From Sabellastarte sp. h YS-2021 (Eukaryota; Annelida; Polychaeta; Sabellida; Sabellidae): 64,000 bases of DNA. Positions within the stretch are counted from its first letter, which is position 1; every line of letters starts with the position of its first letter. Positions 44,501 through 56,500 of the stretch are shown in pieces. Position numbers and translations under genes: made by a program. A model generated the notes under the pieces. It was not told where the DNA came from and did not search any database. It was given only the letters and a program-made list of their open reading frames with translations. The DNA lies in the NCBI GenBank assembly GCA_964017235.1, contig OZ024931.1, forward strand, positions 119,857,530 through 119,921,529, read 5' to 3'.

Positions 44501-47500
44501 AGTGTTCCCAAATGCCCCTAATAGGACAAATATACTCATGCATGATGTCGATGTCGGCGATGCCCGTCCGATCAAACAGCATCCGTATCGGGTAAATCCT
44601 ATGAAACTCGAAAAATTAAGGCAGGAAGTGCAGTACATGCTAGAAAAGGATATAATTGAACCAAGTCAAAGTAGTTGGGCATCTCCTTGTGTTTTGGTCC
44701 CGAAACCAGACGGTTCAATCAGATATTGCACTGACTACAGAAAAGTCAATGTTTTGAGTAAAACGGATTCCTTCCCTATCCCAAGGATGGAAGACTGTAT
44801 TGATCGGATTGGCAATGCCAAATACATCACAAAGTGTGATTTACTGAAAGGATATTGGTGTGTGCCTCTTACTGAGCGGGCCAAAGAAATATCAGCCTTC
44901 GTGACCCCTGATGGTCTATATCAGTACAAGGTAATGCCATTTGGCATGAAGAACTCCCAAGCCACATTTCAAAGACTAATGAATATATGTTTAAAAGACT
45001 TAGAAGGTGTTGAAGTGTATGTGGATGATATTGTCATCTTTAGTGATACTTGGGAAGAACATTTAAAAAGGCTTGAACAAGTCTTGTTTCGGCTCAAAGA
45101 GGCAAACCTCACTGTAAATTTGTCAAAGAGTGACTTTGTAAAAGCCAAAGTTATTTACTTAGGGCATGTAGTAGGTCATGGAGTTGTGACACCAATCAAA
45201 GCCAAAGTCAAAAGCATCATTGACTACCCCGTTCCTGAAAATAAGAAAAGCTTAATGAGGTTCCTTGGAATGGCAGGATATTATAGAAAATTTTGCAAAA
45301 ATTTTTCAGAGGTCACTGCTCCACTGACTGAGCTACTGAAAAAGAATGTAAAATATCACTGGTCAGAGACTTGTCAAAAATCATTTGACAAAGTAAAGAA
45401 CCTTCTCTGTTTAGAGCCCGTACTAACTGCTCCGGACTTCAGTAAACCTTTCCGGCTGGCTGTAGACGCCAGTGATGTGGGTGCAGGTGCAGTTTTACTG
45501 CAATGTGATAATGAAGATATTGAACATCCCATCTGCTATTTTTCAAAAAAATTTAATGTTCATCAAAAGAACTACTCTACAATAGAAAAAGAATGTTTAG
45601 CACTCATTTTGGCCATCCAGCATTTTGACATATACATATCTTCATCATCAAAACCCACCGTTGTATACACAGATCACAATCCTCTAGTCTTCTTGCACAA
45701 AATGAAAAACAAAAATAGAGGATTATTGAACTGGAGTTTAATGTTGCAAGAACACAATCTTCAAATAGAACATGTTAAAGGAAAGGATAATATCTGTGCG
45801 GACGCCCTGTCCAGAAGCTGTATTTAATGTGTGATTTATATACCTGTAATTAGTAAGTTTATAAAGGTTATACATGGTACTAATTTTACTTTTGTATTTA
45901 GACAAAAATGTGTTGTAAAATGTTATTACCTGTGTTTGTATACATCATGAAAATCTCTTGTAAAATTTTGTAATCCCTTGGCTTCCAAAATTTTTCTTTA
46001 AGGGGGGAGGTGTTACATATATTGGACACTATATTAGTACATTGTATATCACATATATTAGGCACTATATTAGTGCATTGTTTAATTTAAGCTTTATGTT
46101 TATACATTGTCATAGGAGATAATTGTGTTGTTGGTTCTTTTTGTGTGTTGACATTTAAAGTAAGGGAGTTATTGATTTTTGTGTTTTGGTGTTTATTGGT
46201 TTGTTCACAGACTGGGGGAAATCCCCCCCTCAGTGGTTATGTTAGATTTGGGGAAACCCAATTGCCAGTAGTTTCTAGAACTTCCTCCTTTGGCCTAGAT
46301 GGTTCAAGCTTTTCTGAGTTGGTTCTGTACAATTCCGGAGAAATCTGTGGATGTATATAAGGAATGTACATCTGACCACAAAAGAACTTTGTATTCGCTG
46401 GCTATAAGGAGAGCTATTGTGTTTTGGAATATAATATAACTTGTGTTGCTGTGAACTTTTACTGGAGTGAACTAGATACATTGTCTGGACAGATTTCTTG
46501 CACTTTGGATATTTTTGGATATTATACAGTTATATAACAGAGAGTGGATTTACTGCATTTTGGACATTGTCCATATCTTGGAGCAGACAGTACAATTGTG
46601 TTAACTCTCTAAAAATCTCCAGACAGACCTTCTGTGTGACTGGATATATATAAAGGATAGCAGGACAAGCACCTTTTGTGTTGTTGAGTGTGGGACAGGT
46701 CACAGAATATAGACATCTGTGTGCGAGTGAACGCTGGACAGATCACGGGATAGACCACAGGACATTGGACAGATCACAGAATATACCACAGGACGGATTA
46801 CAGAACAGATTGCGGGATACGGCGGATAAACTTATTTGTTAATAAATTTGTTAAGTTAAGCTTTTTGCTTTTTTTTCTGTTACAACTTAAAGACAACCGG
46901 TAATTGCTACCGTGCTTGCCCGTGACCGTAACAACACAGAACCAGTTTATGTAAAACTTTGTGACATACAATAGACTCTGTATAAGCAGACCTAGTGAAG
47001 GTGGAATTTAAGTGTCAATGAAACCTCCTCTGAGGTCAAACCAGCATAAGTTGTGGTATATTTGTAGGTATAAATAGAAATTAGCAATAAATAGAACCAA
47101 ATCCTGTGGATATTGGAAGTTCCACACATAGAGAGTTTACCATCTTTTAATGTGATAAGACTAATTTTTTTTTTATTTGTTTGGTAATTAATATTTTAAA
47201 GCACACTTACCTGTGGCAAAACAGAAGTTCTAAACCATCCTTGACCTGCTGTAAGTGAGCATAAAATCTTGGCACCATTACTCGAATCAGCTCCCTCAGA
47301 TAGTTCTACAAAATTTAATAATTATATAATTCATATTAAATACAAGTCTTTTTGAGATATTAATATTTGTTCATTATGGTATATGGCAATGTGACATATT
47401 AAACTGCACAATCAATGCATAACACAGAATCTAAGTTTAATCAACACATTACATAATGACAGAAATATGTCCAACAAGATATTTTAATAGGAAGCAGTTA

Positions 47501-50500
47501 TTTTAAATTTGTCTAACTATACATCATCAAGCTCTAAAGTTAGTTACTCTGACATGTTCAGATGATAACGAGCCCAATGTAGTAAATATAGACTCTATTA
47601 CCAGCTGTTTGTCCATGTCCAGGTCTTTCGGAGAGCTGACAAAAATGGTTTTCTGCATGAGTCCAACAAAGCACCAGTAGGCATCCGCTTCGTTCTGGAC
47701 CTCTGCCAGTACAGGGGCCAGCAGGTCTGACATACCCTGTGTGTAGCCATAGGTAGGGTGGGCCATGGCATAATTCAACAGGATATTCCTGAAATGAGTA
47801 ACACACTATGTACAATATGCATAGGTACAGAAGCCATAGATGATGTTCCTGAAGTTAGGAAAAATTCAAGTAACATATGCATAATATGTACAGAAGAAGA
47901 GCAAAGAAGGTTCCTCTGTCCAGTGGAATGTATGTCATATCACAGTTCACAGGATGAAAACTTCAGATGTTATACATGAAATCATTTTATACTTTAGACA
48001 CTAGTAATAGGGAGAAATTAAATTGAAAGCTTGTTAGTTTTTCCCCACCAAGCTAGGTACACTTAACAAATTGTCACATATGCTAAAACAGGATCACGTA
48101 AAATCTAAATAAAGTGCAACTTTGATCATTCAACCGTGACTGGAGTTTAATGTGATAAGATGATAGAAGGCTCATGAAATAGAAAAGGTATTCTAGTATA
48201 AAACAATTAGGAAAGATAAAGGGAGAGATTAACATTGAATACATGGATGATACATAGTCACTTTAGTAAAAGTTAAACAAACATTGCAGACTGTTAATTA
48301 AGAGATGACTTCTATGGTCTGTAACTCTGTGTAGGCTTCACTAACCAGTGATTGTGTTGAGATTCCTGTGTTTAATTTAATGTATGATTTCTTTGATGCC
48401 ATCCCTTAACAGTGAAATGCAATATTTAGGAACTTGAGAATCATAATAATAGCAATTGAGGCTTTTGACACTCTACAAACTGTTTGTATATTGTGGCACT
48501 TGTTTAATAACATGACTGTAACTGTCTGAAATTAGTTGATGGGGGGAATAATTGACAAGATATGTTATTTATTTATAATATTATGGATACTTTAAAGTTC
48601 TTAATATATTGTACATGATGCTCATAATTAAAGAGGGAGATTTAAATGTAAACATTTAATTCTAACTTCAATTGTGAGACTAAATCCTTGATGTGAGACT
48701 TTTAATAGCACTTAATAAAAATGTACATGTCTCATTCAAAAGCCTGGGGGATGAGGGAAAAATACTTGACAAGATTTGTAATCTATTATTATATTATTGA
48801 AACCTATTAAATATATGGCACATGATATTCATAATTATAAAGGGAGATTTAAAGTGTACAAAAATTAGCCAAACTTCAATTCTGAGATTATATCTGCTAT
48901 GAACAAGTTACGATTTTGTACAACTTTGCAACTAATATAGGTTCACTTGTACAAGTTGCAACATTTACAAATGTTCGACCTGACAAAGCTACAACTTGCA
49001 CAAGCTCCATACTTTATCATTTGAACAATGTATTTTAGTGAATTTATACTTTAAAATTAATCAAATCAACAAAATTACTCTTCAAAAATGCCAATTCAAT
49101 GTAAATTATACAGTTATCTTTGTTAAAATGCAAATTTTTGACCTGTATATTACTATATTTTCATATTTATATCTTTTTAAATTCCCTCTTTTTTACATGT
49201 TTATTTATATTATTTTAAAAGCTAGAGTCATGCTTGCCTAACTGAAGCCTGTTTATGACTTAAGGCAATGTTGGTTTATACTTTAAAAAGCGTATATTTC
49301 CATGCTGAATAACCATATAATTTCTACTCACTTCCTACTGTCAAGAATTATGCTAAATTAATTTATTTATTCCATAACAAAGGGCTAAATAAATTGATTC
49401 TTTCATGACGATAAAACTAGATCAGTTTCAAGATATGCAATTAATGTAACTGAGAGGATTTTATTAATAAAAGTTATATTTCAAAGTTATACTCATCTGT
49501 CCTTTGATGGTTTCACTTAATTACTTATGATCATTCAGGTAAATCACAAAATATCTCTGATACTGTAGGAAAACAGTGTATTGTATATACAAGCCTTCTT
49601 AAAGTGGTAATTCTTATTTTTTTTTAATTTTAATCTTCGAGGCCACATTATTATCATTTACACTTTTTATTTCAAGATTTTGAAAGAGATTTGAAAAGTA
49701 TGTAAAAGAGTAAAACAAAAACCTTGAGTTGGAATCTGAAAAGCATCAATGAGCACTTTTCTGAATTTAACCATTGTAAATAACTTATTTTAGAGCAATG
49801 ACCTTAAGACTTCATATTTCTCTGCATTAATACATGCAAAAGTCTGTCTGACCATCTGTCTAAAATCCCTTCATTCCACAACAAAATCATTAATAAACTT
49901 AGGTTTCTTTATCATGACAAAATAGCATCTAAATTTTTAAACAATGCAATATATGTCACTAGCGGGGAGTTTATTATAATTGGAATTTTTCCATCTATAG
50001 TCAGCTGCTATTTGATGCTTTCACTTAAGGACTTGTGATATTAGGTTATTGCCTTCAGGTAAATCACAACATATCCACCCAGGTACAGGAAGCCACACCA
50101 AGACAGTTGAATACATTAAGAAGTTTTTTGAAATAAAATTTCTTACTTATTGCTTACTTATAGTTGAGCCATAGTACCATAGCTTGGATAAGAACAATTC
50201 ATGTACTAGAGTTTTACAAGCATCAATAAGCCCACAGCTCAAGTACCTCAGTACATGTTAAACTAAGTAACTGAAATAAAAACTTCAATTTTTCTGCATG
50301 TTGAACAATGGAAACAAGTTTTTATTTAAGTGATAATCTAACAACTTAATATTTATCACTAAATAGTTCTTTTGTCTTCTTAGTGTTATTTATAAAAATT
50401 TACCAGGTTTTTCTGTGAACTAAATGGTGCAACAAGTTGCAACTGTACGGTCTTTTTGTATGACTTGCAATTTGTACAAAATCTGAACTTGTACATAACA

Positions 50501-53500
50501 TATCCCTTGTGTGTGTTATAAAATAATTAGGTAGATGTCTTACTCAAAAAATAAACCTTGCATGATGTGTTAGTTATTAGTTTTTTTAATACTGAAGTTA
50601 TCTTCTTCAAGAGCACACAATAACTATATACTTGGATGGATCAATATATTTCTCAGCAAACTGTATAAATTACCAAATGAGGAAATATACCAAACTGTCA
50701 TGCATGGTAATCACTCAAACATGTTTCCAGAATTCATTCCAAAAAGCATTATTTCATACAGCTATCATTTATTGTACCTAAGTGGTCTATATTTTTTAAC
50801 ATTAAACCCACAGGTTGAGATAATCAGCTGGTATGTAAACTTTAAGGTCCTATTTTAAGCACAATTCAGCCATTTGTCACAGTAGAAAACTTTATTTGAC
50901 AGTGACCTCTGAATAACTAAACCCTTTACTATCAGCACTACACAGTAACACCAGAATTAATTCATAACATCAAGTTTATTCAAACACATCTTGTACAAAG
51001 AAACACAAATACATGTACTTACATATTCAATGCATGTAGTATGGAGTGGGACAAATTACACTTTCCTCACGTGTCATACTGATGATTATAAAAGTCAACA
51101 ATCATTACTAAAACTGGTGATATTAAATGATAAACACTGAACAGTTTTTAGAATACAAGTAATAACTTTCTGATACCATGATAAAACATTCTAGTAAGAT
51201 CACAGTACATAAAATGAAATACACATTAAATACATAAAGATTACAAATAGTAATACAATAATAAAATTATCACTTTTAGTTACAGTTTTAGTTTAATTAT
51301 CACTTTTACTAATTCCTAAATTATAATAAATGCTAAATCCACATAGAAATAATACCCAAGTCATTCATATATCATATTATTTACCTATATACTGGTAAAT
51401 CACAAAGCACTAATACACACAGCACTACTATAGAAAAATACATGAAGGCAAGCACTATATAAAAGGGTAATCACTGTTTTATTGTCTTTCTCCTCCTCAA
51501 TATGGACTGTATCTGGCAACTGTATTACTTGTGTGCATCCTTTTCCCATACATCGCACCAGCCTGTCCATGCTGTTGTCCTGCTCCTGGATGATTCTGTG
51601 GAATCCACTCATTTCTGCTACCATCAGCTGGAAATGCTAGAGCAGGGTTCATCCATCTGTGGTTCTGTACATGTCCCTTCTGTGGTAATGTTATACCATT
51701 GTTTGGCAATATCATACCATTGTTTGGTAATGTCACTCCATGCCCAGTAAACCCAGGATGTCCATGATGTCCCATGTATGTCTGTGTAACACCTCTGAAA
51801 GCTGGAAGATTGTTGAACATATGTGACTGAACTTGGGTCATCTGCTGCTGTTGAGGATGCTGAGGCATGGTAGTATTTATAGCGTGACCTTGAAAGGTCA
51901 TTGGATGTGGCACTTGATATTGTGGCTGCATGGATGTGTGACTGGGTGGCATCATTGGTATTGGCTGGTTCATTGGCTTGGACATTGGGCCAAGCATTTG
52001 CATGCCCATGGGTACACCATTAATCATTCCTGGCTGTGAATGGGAGCTGAGATTTCCCTGAATATGAGACATACTGTCAACCACTTTTGGCAAGATTGGC
52101 ACACATTTGGTCATGCCCATGTTCTGATTCATTTGATGGCCTGGTATAGTCAGGATTGATCTTTCATTATCCTTTCTAGCACGTTTTCGTTGTCTGGCTT
52201 CACCACCAACCCGAGATCTGATCAACTTCCTATCATATTTGCCATTCAAAAAGTCACTGACACAGTTGGGATGTATCCCCCAGTAGTATCCCCTACTCAT
52301 GCTCACTCTCCCAACCTTCACAAAGCTTTCACAGGTGGACAGGTGATGCCGTACACTGTTCTTCCAGGCTGCCTTCGTGTGTTTGAAGTAAGGATACTTC
52401 CTCTCCAGGTACTCATAGATATCATTGAGGGCTACCTTACGCTCTGGAGATTCCATGATGCACTGAGCAACCATTTCCACATACGACACTTCTGGTCGCA
52501 GATCACTATCGCTGGTATCCGACATTCTGGAGTAGTCCAGCGCTGTGGTGTTGTTGCTGCTGATGTCACTGTAATCACTGAATTCATCAGACAAAAGGTT
52601 CAATCCACCATCAGATGTTGTAGAGCTTTGGATGCTACTCCCGACAGAAGCTGGGCCAAAGTCATTCTCTTGATCTCGCTGGATGATTTCTGAAATGTCA
52701 TCAAGCTCAGTCTGGAGTCCTTCTGCCTTTAAAAACACATCATCAGATTTGCTGGGAACAAATGGTGTATTTGCATTTAAGTGAGTACTCTCTGCTTTGC
52801 CATAGTTATTGTTGCCATCAGTAACCAGAGATGTCTCCCTTTTTTCAAACATATTTTCTTCTTTCACTGGACCAAGTTGTAGAGAGGATGGATACTGCTG
52901 CTGTTGCTGAGGCTGATTTTCTAGCTTATATACCATATTTGGGTTGTAGCTGTCATCCACTATAAGTAGGTTGTCATACTTCGGCTGGACTTCTATGATA
53001 TTTTCTTTTTCAATTTTTGCTTTGGGTTCATGGATCTCAGTATGATATTCCACTGATACTGGCGTCTCAATAAATTGTTCTCCATCATCAGCAGTTTCAC
53101 TTTTGATTTCCACCTTTTGCTGAATCTCTTCAGTGGGGATACTTTCACTTTTAATGTCCACTACACCCTGGCTGTCTTCTGTTGATTTGACATCTGTAAG
53201 CTTATCACTTTGCTGGATTTCTTCCTGCTTCTCATTTAGTGAAGACAGGAACTGCTCTCCAGTTGTCCCCTCAGCTACTTCCTCTTGTGAAACCAAGACA
53301 AGGCCCTGGTCTTGCGGGTCTGTGAAGTCCTTCACTTCTGAGAGGGTGTCACTCAAACAAGTTGCCAACATACTGTCAGAAGCCACACCTGAAAACATAA
53401 AAAGGAAACATTGTAGGTTTCATTGGGAACATGTATGTTACAAGATAAAGTTTGGATATTATACATTGCTGATATTACATACATATATTAATAAATGCAA

Positions 53501-56500
53501 TTATCTACATTTTCTATATAATGCAATATTTACTTGTAAAGCATTAAAAAGATGGTGTACCTTTTTATTTTCATTTAATAGCCAATAACATTATCTTTAA
53601 TTTGTACACAAGTTTCTACATAAATTTTTGTTACTTTATTTTACAACTACTCAATTAAGTTTTTTAAAATATTCTAACTTTAATTAAGTTAATAATTCTC
53701 TTTTACATGAGACTTTCTAAGATAACTTACCAGAAACTGAATAAGTAGACATGTCTCCATAATGCATAGAAAGTTCAGCAAAACTGAAGTCTTCCACTCC
53801 ATCATCTTCTGTAATCCCAGCCAAGTCAGTGGCCAGCTGTAGAATACCTTCCATATTGTCCTTTTCTTGATAAAATGTCTACCAAAATTCTCCTATTTAT
53901 TCAAGTCTCTAAATATGATCACAAGTACACTTACAACTACTCTTTAATTCAGAAATTAATGTATATCCTCTGATAACCTGTTACACTTTTTATTATTTCA
54001 TACATTCAAGTTCAACACAAGAATGCAGTAGATATCTGGTAGTTTATTCACATAGATGTTATCAATACATCAGCCAAAGTGGATTATGATGTAAAACCTG
54101 ATCCCCCCTATCCTTTTTATACACCAAGACATTGTGGAGTTAATCCCTTAGTTGAGTATCTACATTCACTTCACTCACAAATGCAAGTAGCATGTTGACC
54201 ACTCTACTCATCCCCCTGCCATCAAGTGTGTAATGTGTGTGCCAGGCAATGATAGTTGACAATTAAATGTCAACATTAATTAAAATCAAAATGTGTAATT
54301 GAAAAAGGGAGGAGAAAGAGGGAGTAGGGTTCTTAGCAAGCTTGTTATAAAACACAGGGAAGTGAAATAATCAACTCTAGGGTAATTGTGACTGAGGGGT
54401 GATAATTAACTGTGAGGACAGAGAAAAATAATGTGAGGAGGTAAGGTTAATTAATTGAACTCAATATCAGGTTACTGAAAGATACCTTTTCAGATTTTAA
54501 CTGCATTTTTGAATGCATTTCACAAAGGAGGAAAAGTTCTAAATATAAACTGAATCTGATAGTCATAATTCTGTATTGGGTAAAATGTATTGTTAAATAT
54601 TGGGCATGATAGGTTATCCCAAATTATTTTTAAGATATGCTATATAACACGTGTGAAAGATGTGCCAACTTGAAACATAAATATAATAAATTGTATGGTC
54701 TGTAACAAGTTTTTTTCAAATAGTTCTGAAAAAATTACTGGTGTTTTTATAAATTTAATGCACCAGTTTACAGTTGTTTATAGTTACGGTGTCAATAAAT
54801 AGGGCTATCTAATGACAAATATACTAGTATATGTCACTTGGACTATAAGTTACATGGATGGGGCTTATAACCAGGCTATGATCTAACCCTCCAAATGACA
54901 TATTTGTTTTCAATTAAAGAAATATAATTGTCACAAATAACAGATGTACTCTGACACTAGAAAAATTTTTTATGAACAGACTCATAAACAAAGCAAAAGA
55001 AGAAATAGAAAACTCATACATTTGAGACATGTGTGAGCTATGTTTACTTTACACATAAAATACAGTGAATTTTATGTCTGCAACATATGAGTATTTGTTA
55101 TTATTGTATTATGGATTATTTTGTTTTTTCTAAATGCAGTAAAAAAATGTTAAAATTCTGTTTTACTTAACTGGGCCCATTTTATTACTGAAATGTAATT
55201 TACATCAAAAGAAAGGAGAAAGAACATGCTTTAGGTATTGTGTTAATTCTCCTGAGTAAGTAAATTTACAGACGGGCATGAAAGACACTTGGAAAAACCT
55301 GAGCAGCAACATATTTTCACACAAGTACTGGTCAACAAGTGACTTAAAATAAGAAGCATTTTCATAGTTTCACTTTATATGCAAAATACTGATTACCTAT
55401 TTAAATATATCCATTTTGAAAAGAGAATGCAATAAATGTAATAACATACTAACAGTATATAACATCCAAAATATAAAATTTTTAATGTTTAAATTTTTAG
55501 TTTAAAAATGCAACAGCTTCTTTCTTTCATTAGATTGCTAAATTAACAGAAATAATAAATATAAGATGGTAAAATCTTTGAACATTTTCTCTGAAATTAA
55601 ATGAATATACAGATTTAAAAAAACAGGTTCAGAATATATAACTTCATACTCAATTTATAATGCAGTGGAGCAACTAAATAATTCTGGGATTTACTTGAGT
55701 AATTGAATATATTATATAAAAGTATAAGTGACTTTAATAAGTGGTAAGGGGACATAAACTCCTCCCCCATCCATCCATAACACAAGCACAACCCCCCCCC
55801 CCCCCCCCTCCCTTTTTGAGTTTCATAGAATACAAGCCCCCCTCACCTTCTCTTATTTATGGAGGTGGGGTGGGTGACATACCCCCCCCCCCCCCCCCCC
55901 ACCCCACCCCACCCCCCCCCCCCCCCCAAAAAAAAAGAAAAAAATTCTTTTGATTATACACTGGTTTAAAAGGTAATTATATCTTTAAAGACTTAAAAGT
56001 GTACTCTGGAAAATAAACTCTTTTTTAAGTGTACTCTGGAGATTAAAATCCTTCTTAATTGTACTCTGGAAATTGAAATCAAGTACTGATAGACTTTTTA
56101 AGTGTACTTAACATTTAGGAGTTGATTATATTTGGTCAATTGACAAAAGCCATTAGTTGTTAATCAACATGAAGGTACATCATTATATTATTTCTAGAGA
56201 AAAAATGTACTACAAAATAAAGGTAAATATAATTTTTATAGAAATTCTTCTAATTCTTACAATTTTTCACAGAAAATGCCTGTTCTCTAAGAATTTCTTA
56301 TTATATGAATAAGAAAGTTTGCTAAAAGGGGCCCAGTTGTGGATTCAACATTTAAAGGTACTTGAGTAGTTCAAAAGCTTTGAGGCATAAAAGTTGTTTA
56401 CCTGAGTGTTTTAATGTCTAAATTATTATATAACTTGAATAATGTGATAAGTCAGTCATAACTCCAATTCATTATGTATACAATTTTTTTTTTTTGTTTT

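Larger units (their letters stand above)
39964..46933 (+). mobile_element. Gmr1-like Ty3/Gypsy LTR retrotransposon, young copy
   Basis: A 7.0-kb element in a TBC1D16 intron, opposite in sense to the host gene. LTRs start TGTTAC and end GTAACA and are flanked by a 4-bp ACAC duplication. A proline-tRNA primer site follows the 5' LTR and a purine tract (AAGGGGGGAGG) precedes the 3' LTR. Coding order is Gag-protease-integrase-RT-RNase H. That order is normal for Copia but here goes with a Gypsy-type RT and a GPY/F integrase, which defines the Gmr1-like group known from cod and other deuterostomes. The LTRs show only about three substitutions apart from a length difference, so the insertion is recent. 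Confidence 0.92.

Noticed and set aside
39964-46933. Endogenous retrovirus with envelope gene
   Set aside because: No ORF follows RNase H before the polypurine tract; the space (45828-46000) is too short for an envelope.
51502-52693. Plus-strand ORFs of 68-167 aa opposite the forkhead gene
   Set aside because: Antisense shadows of the forkhead coding exon, lacking recognisable domains.
51497-53854. Naming the forkhead gene FoxQ2
   Set aside because: The wing segment is suggestive, but the long acidic N-terminus and altered recognition helix make a named class unsafe without a phylogeny.
55741-55953. Proline-rich 70-aa protein
   Set aside because: It is a translation of a poly-C tract and has no supporting features.
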